This document shows, in pieces, positions 24,792 to 33,601 of a DNA stretch of 64,000 nt. The stretch comes from an uncultured Collinsella sp. (GTDB lineage Bacteria; Actinomycetota; Coriobacteriia; Coriobacteriales; Coriobacteriaceae): positions 54,139 through 118,138 of the forward strand of contig UQLC01000005.1 in the NCBI GenBank assembly GCA_900541795.1, given 5' to 3'. Numbering within the stretch: the stretch's first letter is position 1; every line of letters begins with the position of its first letter. The notes beneath the pieces were generated by a model. That model searched no databases. It was given only the letters and a program-made list of their open reading frames with translations, and was not told the DNA's origin. The translations under genes and the position numbers were made by a program.

Positions 24792-24808
24792 GTCATAGGA
24801 AAAATCAA

Positions 24809-25993
24809 TTACAGGTGGACATCGGGATCGAGCATTTGAGCACTCACGCGCATGGATGACGCCAGGTTTTGGAACGTTTCCAAACGCAGGCTGTCAATCT
24901 GCCCGGCGTCCTCGGCCTCGCGAACGGCACAATCCGGCTCATGGGTATGCGTGCAATCGCCAAACCGGCACGCGCGCGATGCCTCGACAATCTCGGGGAA
25001 GGCGCGCGCCAGACCCCGCTCGTGACCCACGAGCGGTAAGCTGCGCAGGCCCGGGGCATCGGCGATCACGCCGGCGTCGCCCGGCAGTGCCACCATCACG
25101 CGCGCGACGGTAGTGTGACGGCCCTGGTCGTCGCGTTCGCGCACACCGCCAGTCGCCAACGTATCGTGGCCCAGCAGCGCATTGAGCAGCGTCGACTTGC
25201 CGGCACCCGATTCGCCCAAAATCATGGCACAGCTCCCGGCGGGCACGCAGGCGCGTACCTCGTCCAGGCCGCGGCCCTCGGCAGAGGACGTCACGATTAC
25301 GCGCACGTCCGGACCCACTAGGCGGCGCACGCGGTCCAGATCGCGCTCGAGCTCCTCGGCATCGCAACGGTCAGCTTTGGTGAGCACTACCACCGGCTCG
25401 GCATCGCAGTCGAGCGCCAACACCAGCGAACGCGCCACGCGGTCGAGCAGTACCTCGCCGGCACCGAGCGCCTGCACGATTAGCACGCTATCCACGTTGG
25501 AGCAGAGCACCTGGCGCTCTCCGCGGGCACGGCCGCGCCAACGCTCAAAGCTCGTACGGCGCGGCAGCACGCACTCAATCACGCCCATATCGTGCCCGGG
25601 AGCGCGGCGCACCGCCACACGGTCGCCCACGGCAGGCAGCAGGACCTCGTCCTCGCCGCGCGACTTGGCAAACCCCACGGCATGCTCGGCGCGAAAGGTG
25701 TCGTCGGCAGTGGCCACCAGCGGAAACCCGCGATCCAGGCGAATAACGGCACCCAGCTGCATCTGCTCGGGCTCCTCGGCATGTGCGCAGAAATCATCAA
25801 AGGCAGTCTGCTGGGCTTCATCGACCGGCAGGTCATCAAACGCCGGAACGTCCTGCAGCGCATCGAGCCCCGGTACGCTCGCCAACAACTCCTCGGCAGA
25901 CACGGGCGCTTCGGTCGCGAGTTTCCGACGACGGTCACGCTTAGCCCGTGCCCCCGTCGTCTTTTTCTTCGCCTTAGCCTTAGCCTTGCCCAC
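24809..25993 (-). CDS. rsgA: Ribosome small-subunit GTPase RsgA
   Basis: A circularly permuted GTPase that checks late 30S maturation. 394 residues from GTG 25993 (preceded by GGGAGGCGCTT); an upstream in-frame ATG lacks a ribosome site. The motifs appear in permuted order: G4 VVLTKADRC, then G1 GESGAGKSTLLNALLG, then G3 DAPGLRSLPL, followed by the zinc-binding tail CRFGDCTHTHEPDC. The Lys-rich N-terminal extension (GKAKAKAKKKTTGARAKRD) and acidic insert make it longer than the roughly 300-residue family norm. Confidence 0.95.
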   Translation of the reverse strand: MGKAKAKAKKKTTGARAKRDRRRKLATEAPVSAEELLASVPGLDALQDVPAFDDLPVDEAQQTAFDDFCAHAEEPEQMQLGAVIRLDRGFPLVATADDTFRAEHAVGFAKSRGEDEVLLPAVGDRVAVRRAPGHDMGVIECVLPRRTSFERWRGRARGERQVLCSNVDSVLIVQALGAGEVLLDRVARSLVLALDCDAEPVVVLTKADRCDAEELERDLDRVRRLVGPDVRVIVTSSAEGRGLDEVRACVPAGSCAMILGESGAGKSTLLNALLGHDTLATGGVRERDDQGRHTTVARVMVALPGDAGVIADAPGLRSLPLVGHERGLARAFPEIVEASRACRFGDCTHTHEPDCAVREAEDAGQIDSLRLETFQNLASSMRVSAQMLDPDVHL

Positions 25994-26042
25994 AAGCGCC
26001 TCCCAGCACCACAAATCACAACTGAGCAGGTATTTTACCCAC

Positions 26043-26078
26043 AAAAAAGAGTCGGTCGAGCAATTGCTCGACCGACTC
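26043..26078 (-). terminator. Perfect 30-bp palindrome, terminator of the P-type ATPase gene
   Basis: 26049-26078 is a perfect palindrome (arms GAGTCGGTCGAGCAA and complement) followed on the minus strand by TTTTTT. It lies 157 bp past the ATPase stop and before rsgA. Confidence 0.85.
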
Positions 26079-26120
26079 ACACACTTTCCCTCAGCTTATG
26101 GTCCCGAGAGGTTATCCGAA

Positions 26121-26211
26121 GGCCCGACCGCCGGGAGGGATTTCTTCTGAGCGATCCCGCAGCGCGAAGCGCGAGGACCAGCGAAGAAGAAACCCCGCAG
26201 GCGGTCGGGCC
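26121..26211. repeat. 91-bp hairpin element with 12-bp terminal inverted repeats
   Basis: GGCCCGACCGCC at 26121-26132 and its exact complement at 26200-26211 bracket a second stem (GGGATTTCTTC with GAAGAAACCC, one bulge) and a GCGC-GAA-GCGC tip. It sits 24 bp after the ATPase stop. No coding function; could be a transcribed structure, processing site or small repetitive element. Confidence 0.65.
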
Positions 26212-26234
26212 GGTGGGAAGGATGGCCTTTCGAC

Positions 26235-28916
26235 CTACTCTTTCTCGACCGCGCGCATGATCGCCTTGTAGATCTCCATCAGCGGGATGATCAGGAAGGC
26301 CAGGCCCAAAGCGGCAAGAACGCCCTTGAGCTCAAGCGTCACAGGGCCGAAGAACATCTCGGCAAGCGTCGGCTGCACGGTCACGATCACCGTCAGCACC
26401 AGTGCCAGCGCGGCGGAAGCCCACAGCCACTTGTTCTGCTTTTTCATGGTGAACAGCGACGCACGACGGCTGCGCATATTGAAGCAGTGGAAAATCTCGA
26501 CCATGTTGAGCGTGATGAACGCCATCATCACGCCTTCCTCGTCGGCATTGCCGGCGATCATATCGGCGATGTGGATGTAGCCCATGTCAAAGTACACGCC
26601 CACAAAGAAGCTCGCCAGCACCAGCACGGTGATGATCAGGCCCTGGACCACGCAGTCCAGACCCATATGTCCGGCAAAGACGCCGTCCTTGGCGTTGCGC
26701 GGCTTGCGCTTCATGATGTCGCCCTCGGCATCCTCCATGCCCAGCGCGAGCGCGGGGAAGCAGTCGGTGACCAGGTTCACCCACAGCAGCTGCACCGGCT
26801 GGAAGATGGTAAAGCCGATGAGCGTGGCGATAAACACCGAGAACACCTCAGCAAGGTTGGCCGAAAGCAGGAACTGGATGACCTTGCGGATGTTGTCGTA
26901 GATGCGACGGCCCTCTTCGCAGGCACCGATGATGGTGGCGAAGTTGTCGTCGGCAAGCACCATGTCGGCAACGTTCTTGGTGACGTCGGTGCCGGTGATG
27001 CCCATACCGACGCCGATGTCGGCGCGCTTGATGGACGGGGCGTCGTTGACGCCGTCGCCCGTCATGGCCACGATCTGGTCGCGCGACTTCCAAGCCTCGA
27101 CGATGCGTGTCTTGTGCTCGGGCTGGACGCGGGCGTACACGCCGTAGTCCTCGATGTGCGCGTCGAGTTCCTCGTCGCTCATGCGATCGAGGTCGGCACC
27201 GGTGATGGCATGGCTGCGATCGGTGACGATGCCCAGCTGCTTGGCGATGGCCACGGCGGTGTCGATGTGGTCGCCCGTGATCATGACGGTGCGGATACCG
27301 GCATCGTGCGCCTCGCGGATGGCGTCGGCGACCTCGGGACGAACCGGGTCAATCATGCCGGACAGGCCGCAGAAGACCAGGTCATGCTCGAGCGCGGCGG
27401 GACTGCAGTCGGCCGGGACCTCGGTGTAGGTGCGGCTTGCCAGCGCCAGCACGCGCAGGGCCTCGTCGGCCATGGCCTTGTTGGCGGCCACGAGCTCGGC
27501 ACGACGTTCCTCGGTCAGGGGGACAACCTTATCGCCCTCGTAGATATGGGTGCACAGGCCGATCACCACGTCGGGCGCGCCCTTGGTGTACTGCTCGTAC
27601 TCGCCATCCAGGGTCTCGACGACCACGGACATCATCTTACGGCCCGAGTCGAACGGGGCCTCGCCCACGCGCGGGTGCTCGGCAGTCAGGCCAGTAAGAC
27701 CAGCCTTGCCGGCATCGTTGACGAGCGCGCACTCAGTCGGCTCACCAACGGCCTCGCCCAGGTCCTCGTCCCACTGGGCATCGGAGCACAGCGCCATACC
27801 GGCCAGGAACTTCTCCTTAGGCGCAGCGAGCTCGTGCTTGACGACGGTCATCTTGTTTTGGGTAAGGGTACCGGTCTTGTCGGAGCAGATGGTCTGCGTG
27901 CAGCCAAGGGTCTCGACGGCAGAGAGCTTGCGGATAATCGCCTGGCGCTTGGCCATTTTGGTCACGCCGAGCGAAAGCACGATAGTCACGACGGCAACCA
28001 GACCCTCAGGGATGGCGGCGACGGCAAGCGAGACAGCGACCATAAAGGTATCGAGCAGCGCGGTCGGGTCGGTGAGAACGTTGCCCACGCCGTGGCGGAT
28101 GATGTCGACGCCAAAGATAACGACGCAGATGACGATAACCATGATAGTGAGGATGCGGCTGAGCTCGGCAAGCTTCACCTGCAGCGGCGTGAGCTCTTCC
28201 TTGGCCTCGGCCAGGGCGCCGGCGATCTTACCCATCTCGGTGTTCATACCGGTACCGACTACGACGGCGCGGCCACGGCCGTACACCACGGTGGAGCCCA
28301 TGTAGCACATGTTCTTGCGGTCGCCGAGCGGCACGTCGTCGGTGCCGGCGGCGAGCTCGATCACGTTGGCATGCTTCTCGACGGGCACGGACTCGCCGGT
28401 AAGGGCGGCCTCCTCGATCTTCATCGTGGCGCTCTCGAGCACGCGGCAGTCGGCCGGGACGGAGTCGCCCGCCTCGAGCATGATCACGTCACCGGGCACG
28501 AGCTCGGCGCTCGGCAGGTGCACGAGCTTGCCGTCGCGCAGCACCTTGGACTGCGCCGCGCTCATCTCCTGCAGGGCCTCGAGAGCCTCCTCGCTTTTAG
28601 CCTCCTGGACCACGCCCAGCACCGAGTTGACGATAACGACGAACATGATGATGGCGACATCGGCAAAGTCCGCCTCGCCCTTGACCATGCCCGTGAGCGC
28701 GCTGATGACGGCGGCAACGATCAGCATGATGACCATGGGGTCGGCCATCTGCTCAAAGAAGCGCTCCCACAGCGGCGTCTTCTCGGCTTCCTCGAGCTTG
28801 TTAGGGCCTGTCTTAGCGAGGCGCGACGACGCCTCGTCGTCGCTCAGGCCGAGGTTCTCATCGACACCTTGGTCGCTGAGCACCTCCGCCGCGGCGGACA
28901 GGTATTCCTTTTGCAT
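26235..28916 (-). CDS. P-type cation-transporting ATPase (Ca2+-type, P2)
   Basis: 893 residues. Motifs in order: N-terminal cation-ATPase domain (ASSRLAKTGPNKLEEAEKT), actuator TGES (ALTGESVPVEK), the M4 ion site VAAIPEGLVAVVTIVLSLG, phosphorylation site CSDKTGTLTQNKM, hinge MTGDGVNDAPSIKRADIG and six C-terminal membrane helices. PEGL in M4 and the late NLVTD fit the SERCA/PMCA-like P2 group that exports Ca2+ (or Mn2+). The start MQKEYLSAA has AGGAGGGG before it, within a hairpin stem. No cofactor gene nearby. Confidence 0.93.
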   Translation of the reverse strand: MQKEYLSAAAEVLSDQGVDENLGLSDDEASSRLAKTGPNKLEEAEKTPLWERFFEQMADPMVIMLIVAAVISALTGMVKGEADFADVAIIMFVVIVNSVLGVVQEAKSEEALEALQEMSAAQSKVLRDGKLVHLPSAELVPGDVIMLEAGDSVPADCRVLESATMKIEEAALTGESVPVEKHANVIELAAGTDDVPLGDRKNMCYMGSTVVYGRGRAVVVGTGMNTEMGKIAGALAEAKEELTPLQVKLAELSRILTIMVIVICVVIFGVDIIRHGVGNVLTDPTALLDTFMVAVSLAVAAIPEGLVAVVTIVLSLGVTKMAKRQAIIRKLSAVETLGCTQTICSDKTGTLTQNKMTVVKHELAAPKEKFLAGMALCSDAQWDEDLGEAVGEPTECALVNDAGKAGLTGLTAEHPRVGEAPFDSGRKMMSVVVETLDGEYEQYTKGAPDVVIGLCTHIYEGDKVVPLTEERRAELVAANKAMADEALRVLALASRTYTEVPADCSPAALEHDLVFCGLSGMIDPVRPEVADAIREAHDAGIRTVMITGDHIDTAVAIAKQLGIVTDRSHAITGADLDRMSDEELDAHIEDYGVYARVQPEHKTRIVEAWKSRDQIVAMTGDGVNDAPSIKRADIGVGMGITGTDVTKNVADMVLADDNFATIIGACEEGRRIYDNIRKVIQFLLSANLAEVFSVFIATLIGFTIFQPVQLLWVNLVTDCFPALALGMEDAEGDIMKRKPRNAKDGVFAGHMGLDCVVQGLIITVLVLASFFVGVYFDMGYIHIADMIAGNADEEGVMMAFITLNMVEIFHCFNMRSRRASLFTMKKQNKWLWASAALALVLTVIVTVQPTLAEMFFGPVTLELKGVLAALGLAFLIIPLMEIYKAIMRAVEKE

Positions 28917-28921
28917 ATAGA

Positions 28922-29020
28922 GTCCCCTCCTGGGATTCGGGCCACTCAGCAGATTGATGCCCGATCATAATTCCCAGGAGAAGGGCAAGGGCTCATCAAG
29001 GCTGCCGTGCTGAGCGGCAG
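28922..29020 (-). promoter_or_regulatory. Structured 5' leader of the P-type ATPase gene (candidate riboswitch)
   Basis: In the order of transcription: hairpin A, a CTGCCG/CGGCAG stem with the 7-nt loop CTCAGCA (29002-29020); then hairpin B with outer stem CTCCTGGGA (28972-28980) paired to TCCCAGGAG (28927-28935) and an inner CGGGC/GCCCG stem. The loop of B holds TGCTGAG (28945-28951), the exact complement of loop A, so the loops can kiss. The outer stem of B covers the Shine-Dalgarno AGGAGG, 10 nt before the start codon. I see no match to the metal riboswitch consensus sequences I know. Confidence 0.6.
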
Positions 29021-29357
29021 TTGATAGTGGAGCTATGGTACCCCAAAGCAACGCGTCTAGCCAAAACAATCCATTTGGAAATATGGTCCATAAGCAACGG
29101 TGCAGACCGTGTGATGCTCAATACTGATAAAACGTTTTTTCTTCGGCGCATCATCAAATTGAAATATCGCCCAGATAGCAGCGGTTAGAACGGTTGGTAA
29201 AGTTTTTGCATATACCGTTTTTCCGCAAAAAATGAACTTCTAATTCGGCATACGGTCGATTTTTTGGGGTATTCGGACGCCATTTCGTTATAATCAACTC
29301 GGTTTTATTTCTTATGGTTTATCTATCAGCGCAAGACGATGTCAGATGGAGGTCTGA
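29021..29357. other. AT-rich intergenic region with the pyk promoter
   Basis: No gene seen. It separates the divergent ATPase and pyk genes. TATAAT at 29289-29294 is a consensus -10 box for pyk on the plus strand; the matching -35 is poor (TTTGGG, about 20 bp upstream). The pyk ribosome site is GGAGG at about 29349. TTGGCT (29059-29064) and TACCAT (29034-29039) on the minus strand, 19 bp apart, could serve the ATPase leader. Confidence 0.5.
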
Positions 29358-30818
29358 ATGTACAAGCGCACCAAGATTGTATGCACCATGGGTCCCGCCT
29401 GCGATAGCGACGAGACCATCCGCGAGATGATCAAGGCGGGCATGAACGTCGCCCGTTTTAACTTCTCGCACGGCTCCTACGACGAGCACCACGGTCGCAT
29501 CGAGCGCGTCCGTCGTATTTCCAAGGAGCTCGGTATGCCCGTCGGCATCCTGCTCGACACCAAGGGCCCCGAGGTCCGCACCGGCCTTCTGGTCGACGGC
29601 AAGAAGGTTGCCGTCAAGACCGGCGACAAGATCGTCGTCACCGCTCAGCCCACGACCGAGGATTTCCACGGCACCTCTGAGCACATCTCCCTCGACTACC
29701 TGGCTCTGCCCTCCGAGGTCGAGAAGGGCTCCCTCATCCTGATCGATGACGGCCTGGTTGCCCTCGAGGTCGAGTCCGTCGACGGCCAGGACATGACCTG
29801 CGTCGTTAAGAACGACGGCCTGATCGGCGAGCGCAAGGGCGTCAACATGCCCAACGTCAACATCTCGCTGCCCGCCATCACCGAGCGCGATCGTCAGGAC
29901 ATCCTCTTTGGCCTGACCGAGAACATCGACTACATCGCCGCTTCCTTCATCCGCGACGGCGAGTCCGTCCGCGGCATCCGCGAGCTTTGCCGCGAGAACG
30001 GCGGCGAGCACGTGACGATCTTCCCGAAGATCGAGTGCGCCCTGGGCGTCGAGAACTTCGACGAGATCCTCGAGGCTTCCGACGGCATCATGGTCGCCCG
30101 TGGCGACCTGGGCATCGAGATCAAGCCCGAGCTCGTTCCGCACATCCAGAAGGAGATCATCGCCAAGTGCAACGCGGCCTACAAGCCCGTTATCACCGCT
30201 ACGCAGATGCTCGACTCCATGCAGCAGAACCCGCGCCCGACGCGCGCCGAGGTTGCCGACGTTGCTAACGCCATTTACGACGGCACCGACGCCGTTATGC
30301 TGTCCGGCGAGTCCGCTGCCGGTAAGTACCCGGTCGAGGCCGTCAAGATGCAGGCCAGCATTGCTCTCGAGACCGAGAAGTACCTCCCGGCTCACGCTCC
30401 GCTCGAGGTTCCGGCTGACGCTCACGGCACCCGCGTTGTCAACAACGTTGTGGGTATGTCCGCTGTGAACATGGCCACCACCGTTGGCGCCAAGTGCATC
30501 ACCGTGCCGACGACCACCGGCCGTACTGCTCGCCTGATCTCGCACTTCCGTCCCAACATGCCGATCTGCGCGTTCTCCCGCCACGAGTGGGCCGTCCAGC
30601 AGATGATCATGTACTGGGGCGTTATCCCGCACCAGGCCGAGATTACCCAGGGCACCGTCAACGGCACGATCGTCAAGGCGATCGAGACCGCTAAGGAGCT
30701 CGGCTACGTCGAGGCCGGCGACCTGACCGTCGCCACCGCTGGCGATCCCCGCATGAGCGTCCAGCTCGAGGACAAGGTCTCCTCGACCAACGTCGCATAC
30801 GTCGCTCAGGTGCGCTAA
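29358..30818 (+). CDS. pyk: Pyruvate kinase
   Basis: Final ATP-yielding glycolytic step, PEP + ADP to pyruvate + ATP. 486 residues, with N-terminal KRTKIVCTMGPACDSDETI, substrate segment NFSHGSYDEHHG, the metal/phosphate motif LLDTKGPEVRTG, active-site lysine region IFPKIECALGVENFDEIL and ARGDLGIEI. The C-terminal allosteric domain is present (VPTTTGRTARLISHFRPN). Codon use is strongly biased to C-ending codons, typical of a highly expressed gene. Single-gene unit with its own terminator. Confidence 0.98.
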   Translation: MYKRTKIVCTMGPACDSDETIREMIKAGMNVARFNFSHGSYDEHHGRIERVRRISKELGMPVGILLDTKGPEVRTGLLVDGKKVAVKTGDKIVVTAQPTTEDFHGTSEHISLDYLALPSEVEKGSLILIDDGLVALEVESVDGQDMTCVVKNDGLIGERKGVNMPNVNISLPAITERDRQDILFGLTENIDYIAASFIRDGESVRGIRELCRENGGEHVTIFPKIECALGVENFDEILEASDGIMVARGDLGIEIKPELVPHIQKEIIAKCNAAYKPVITATQMLDSMQQNPRPTRAEVADVANAIYDGTDAVMLSGESAAGKYPVEAVKMQASIALETEKYLPAHAPLEVPADAHGTRVVNNVVGMSAVNMATTVGAKCITVPTTTGRTARLISHFRPNMPICAFSRHEWAVQQMIMYWGVIPHQAEITQGTVNGTIVKAIETAKELGYVEAGDLTVATAGDPRMSVQLEDKVSSTNVAYVAQVR

Positions 30819-30851
30819 ATCGTACTTGCAAGCAGATTTGCATTGCAAAGG

Positions 30852-30882
30852 GCCCGGAAGGCATTGCCTTCCGGGCTTTTTT
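30852..30882 (+). terminator. pyk terminator
   Basis: GCCCGGAAGGC / GCCTTCCGGGC stem (30852-30876) with a short loop and a TTTTTT tail on the plus strand. Confidence 0.9.
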
Positions 30883-31018
30883 AAGACCTTCTTCCTATGC
30901 CGCCTCATCGATTTGCGTTCAGTCGCAAGCCTCTCCGATGCCGAGCGCACCACCGAAGACGCCTGCGACGGGAGCCGTTGGTCAATTGGGATGAACTGTT
31001 CACCGTCAAGCCGGCCGG

Positions 31019-31867
31019 CTAGCAGCTAGCGATCAGGGGGACTGCGGGGACGTCAGAAGCGGCAACGCGAGCCGCAAAGCCCGCCTCGGTCAGCTCGATG
31101 ACCTCGGTAAACGTTGCGTCGAAGAATTTCTCGGTCAGCAGGCGGTATGGCGGATGGTCGGGCTCGCCGGGGTTTTCGCGCACGATCTCGTGCATAACGC
31201 CGATGGTCTTGAGCACATACTCCTTATGGATGGGATACTGCCCAAAACGCGTCGCCGCAGTATACAGGCGATCGGTCGCGCGCGGAATCGAAACAATGCC
31301 GAGCGTCTTGCCGAACCAGTCAAAGTCGCCTTGCTTTTTAATGCGGAACTCCTCGCACGGCTTGCCGCCGTGCGCCTCCAGGTACTGATTCACGCGCGTA
31401 TTCCATACGGTATCGGCCACCAGATGCGACCAGACACCCAGTGTCAAATCGAGCAACGACTGCGCCACATCTTCGGACGCAAGCGAGAACTCACGAGCGC
31501 CGGGACCGACAACCGGCTCAGCATCCCTGTAGCGCTGGGGATAGTGCACGCGATTCAGTCGCTCGCGCTCCTCGATAATCGAGGTCGCCGCGGCTGGCGC
31601 ACCGGTGGGCGAACTTTTAAACAACGGTGCCACATAGGTATCCCAGAACTCGTGCTCACGCGGCTTAGGGATAGGCTCGGGCTTGGCAAAGTGCGTAATG
31701 CGGTACGGGATGGGATCGGCGATGCCAGGGACCATATAGCCCACGAAAATATCCGGAACCACGCAGCCAAACAAAAAGGCATTGCGGTCGCGCACGCTAT
31801 TGGCAAGTGCACCGGTGCGCTCCAGCAAACGCTCCGTCTGAGCGATATGAATGTTCCAACTTGGCAT
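31019..31867 (-). CDS. Zinc-dependent phospholipase C-like protein
   Basis: 282 residues from ATG 31867 (GGGGGTGGCT before it). The pattern MPSWNIHIAQ, then FLFGCVVPDI, then a mid-protein DLTLGVWSHLVADTVWN fits the Zn-dependent PLC superfamily, in which scattered His/Asp residues bind zinc: H7, D38, and the HLVADT histidine/aspartate pair. No signal peptide, so it is probably cytoplasmic, unlike secreted phospholipases. Convergent with pyk. Substrate unknown; the family call is moderate. Confidence 0.65.
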   Translation of the reverse strand: MPSWNIHIAQTERLLERTGALANSVRDRNAFLFGCVVPDIFVGYMVPGIADPIPYRITHFAKPEPIPKPREHEFWDTYVAPLFKSSPTGAPAAATSIIEERERLNRVHYPQRYRDAEPVVGPGAREFSLASEDVAQSLLDLTLGVWSHLVADTVWNTRVNQYLEAHGGKPCEEFRIKKQGDFDWFGKTLGIVSIPRATDRLYTAATRFGQYPIHKEYVLKTIGVMHEIVRENPGEPDHPPYRLLTEKFFDATFTEVIELTEAGFAARVAASDVPAVPLIASC

Positions 31868-31947
31868 AGCCACCCCCATAAAAAACCTGGATAACTATAC
31901 CATCACGGCAAAGCCGCGCGGGCGGCTACGCACGCTCTACGCAGCAA

Positions 31948-32736
31948 CTAGTCCGTAGTACCGCTTTCGGTTCCATACGACGGCGAAGGCGTCTCGACCA
32001 CATGGTGATATCGATCGATATAGATTGCACGGGCACCCAGGCGTCGCACCAAATCCTGGTGATGCGTGCTCATCAAGACCGTCTTACCCGCCGCGACGTA
32101 GGCCAGCAAGAAGTTGACCACGATGTCGCATGAATCCTCGTCGAGCCCATTGGTGGGCTCATCGAGCACTAGGATATCGGGGTTCATCGATACAACTGCC
32201 GCCAGCGCCACACGCTTCTTTTGCCCGCCCGAGAGCTGATAGGGAGAGGCGTCGGCAAGGTCGGCAACCTGGAACAGCCCCATGGCATCGCGCACGCGGC
32301 GCTCGAGCTCGTCTGCCGGCAGCCCCATCTGCGCGGGACCAAAAGCAACTTCCTCGCCCACCGTGGCGCAGAACAGCTGGGCATCGGCGTTTTGGAATAC
32401 GAAGCCCACGCGCTGGTGGAACTTCTGAGCAGCAGCAGAATCCTTCAGATACGCCGCATCGACCACGTGCCCGTCAAACAGGTATGCCCCTGCGTCCGCG
32501 AGTTCAAGGCCGTTAATAAGACGCATAATCGTCGTCTTGCCGCAGCCGTTGGGACCGAGCAGGGCAACGAGTTCACCACGATCGACCTGCAGCGACACGC
32601 CATCGACAACCGTATGCCCCGCATAGGAGAACACCACGTCGCGCAGCTCGATGAGCGGAACGACCTCGGCGCCGCCCACACCGTTCGTGCCCGCCGCACT
32701 ATTCATATCGATCGTCAAAACGTCGCCCTTCCCCAT
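31948..32736 (-). CDS. cbiO: ECF-transporter ATPase CbiO/NikO-type
   Basis: 262 residues. ABC ATPase motifs: Walker A GPNGCGKTT, Q-loop FVFQNADAQLF, signature LSGGQKKRVALA, Walker B ILVLDEPTNGLD and H-loop STHHQDLV. Q-loop NADAQLF is typical of CbiO/EcfA. A single ATPase gene follows cbiM and cbiQ, which is the normal layout for nickel/cobalt ECF transporters. The start could be 32736 or the ATG 30 bp inside; neither has a strong ribosome site. Confidence 0.93.
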   Translation of the reverse strand: MGKGDVLTIDMNSAAGTNGVGGAEVVPLIELRDVVFSYAGHTVVDGVSLQVDRGELVALLGPNGCGKTTIMRLINGLELADAGAYLFDGHVVDAAYLKDSAAAQKFHQRVGFVFQNADAQLFCATVGEEVAFGPAQMGLPADELERRVRDAMGLFQVADLADASPYQLSGGQKKRVALAAVVSMNPDILVLDEPTNGLDEDSCDIVVNFLLAYVAAGKTVLMSTHHQDLVRRLGARAIYIDRYHHVVETPSPSYGTESGTTD

Positions 32737-32764
32737 TTACATCCCCAGTCGGAACCAGCAGCGC

Positions 32765-33601
32765 CTACAGCACGGCGCACAACACTGTCAGCAGCGCCAC
32801 GCCGGCCGCATAGGCCGCATCGCGCCAGCCAAACCTGGCGCGCGCGGGAGCCGGATACGCACCGGCAAAGCCGCGGCAAAGCATAGCCTCGTCCATCGCG
32901 CGGCTGCATTTCATCGCCTTGATAAAGGTCATGCCCATGATACCCGCGATCGAATCGGTACGCGAAAATCCCTCGGGCGCACGGCCAACGCTGCGCAGCA
33001 TGACCGATTCGCACAGATCGTGCGCCGTACGACCCAGCACCTCGATGTGCTTGAGCGCCATATCAAACGTAAAGATAACTTCGTCGGGTAGATGCAGCAT
33101 CTTGAGCGCCGCCGACATGCGGCTCCACGTGAGGGTCCACGAAACGCCCAGCACCAGCGACACATTAATGAAGGTCTTGAGCGCAATCTTGAGCATGGCG
33201 CCCGTAGCGGAAGCACCTAGCAGCAGGGCAGGCAGCGCCAAAACCACTGCGAGCCCCGCGGCGCCAAGCGCCGGCACAAAGGTCGCGCGCAGCCCGCGTA
33301 CGGGACGCACGGCAACGAGCACCAGCGCAATGGCCGCCATCAACATGAGGTACAGCGGGCTTTGTGTCAGGCACACGCACAGGACGCAAACGAATATCCC
33401 CACCAGGCGCACCGGAGCCGAAACGCAAGAAAGGGCGCGGTCGACCATCGACCCGCCCTCGTGCGCGCCTCCACCCAGGCGAACCCGCTCAAGCAGGCTC
33501 GCCAGGTGCAGGACGTTCTTTTGCATCACGCGATGACGAGCGCCCGTGGGCTCGTATCGCTCCTCGGCCGCAAGCCAGCTAGGCAGCTCGACCATCGCCA
33601 T
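32765..33601 (-). CDS. cbiQ: ECF-transporter transmembrane protein CbiQ/NikQ
   Basis: 278 residues with about five membrane helices (LVGIFVCVLCVCLTQSPLYL, LMLMAAIALVLVAV, AGLAVVLALPALLLG, FINVSLVLGVSWTL, and a C-terminal AAYAAGVALLTVLC). The T-component coupling motif appears as ALKHIEVLGRTAHDLCES and a downstream MKCSRAMDEAMLCRGFAG, matching the family's two A-R-G helices. The start overlaps cbiM by 23 bp behind GGAGCCC, so it is translationally coupled. Confidence 0.92.
   Translation of the reverse strand: MAMVELPSWLAAEERYEPTGARHRVMQKNVLHLASLLERVRLGGGAHEGGSMVDRALSCVSAPVRLVGIFVCVLCVCLTQSPLYLMLMAAIALVLVAVRPVRGLRATFVPALGAAGLAVVLALPALLLGASATGAMLKIALKTFINVSLVLGVSWTLTWSRMSAALKMLHLPDEVIFTFDMALKHIEVLGRTAHDLCESVMLRSVGRAPEGFSRTDSIAGIMGMTFIKAMKCSRAMDEAMLCRGFAGAYPAPARARFGWRDAAYAAGVALLTVLCAVL

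Noticed and set aside
26487..28970. An 827-residue open frame on the plus strand
   Set aside because: Antisense of the P-type ATPase, His/Asp/Gly-rich with no family motif, and covers the structured leader.
29319..30953. A 544-residue open frame on the minus strand
   Set aside because: Antisense shadow of pyk; the long frame arises from strongly biased, C-ending codons. It has no ribosome site and reads as Val/Leu/Gly/Asp-rich low complexity.
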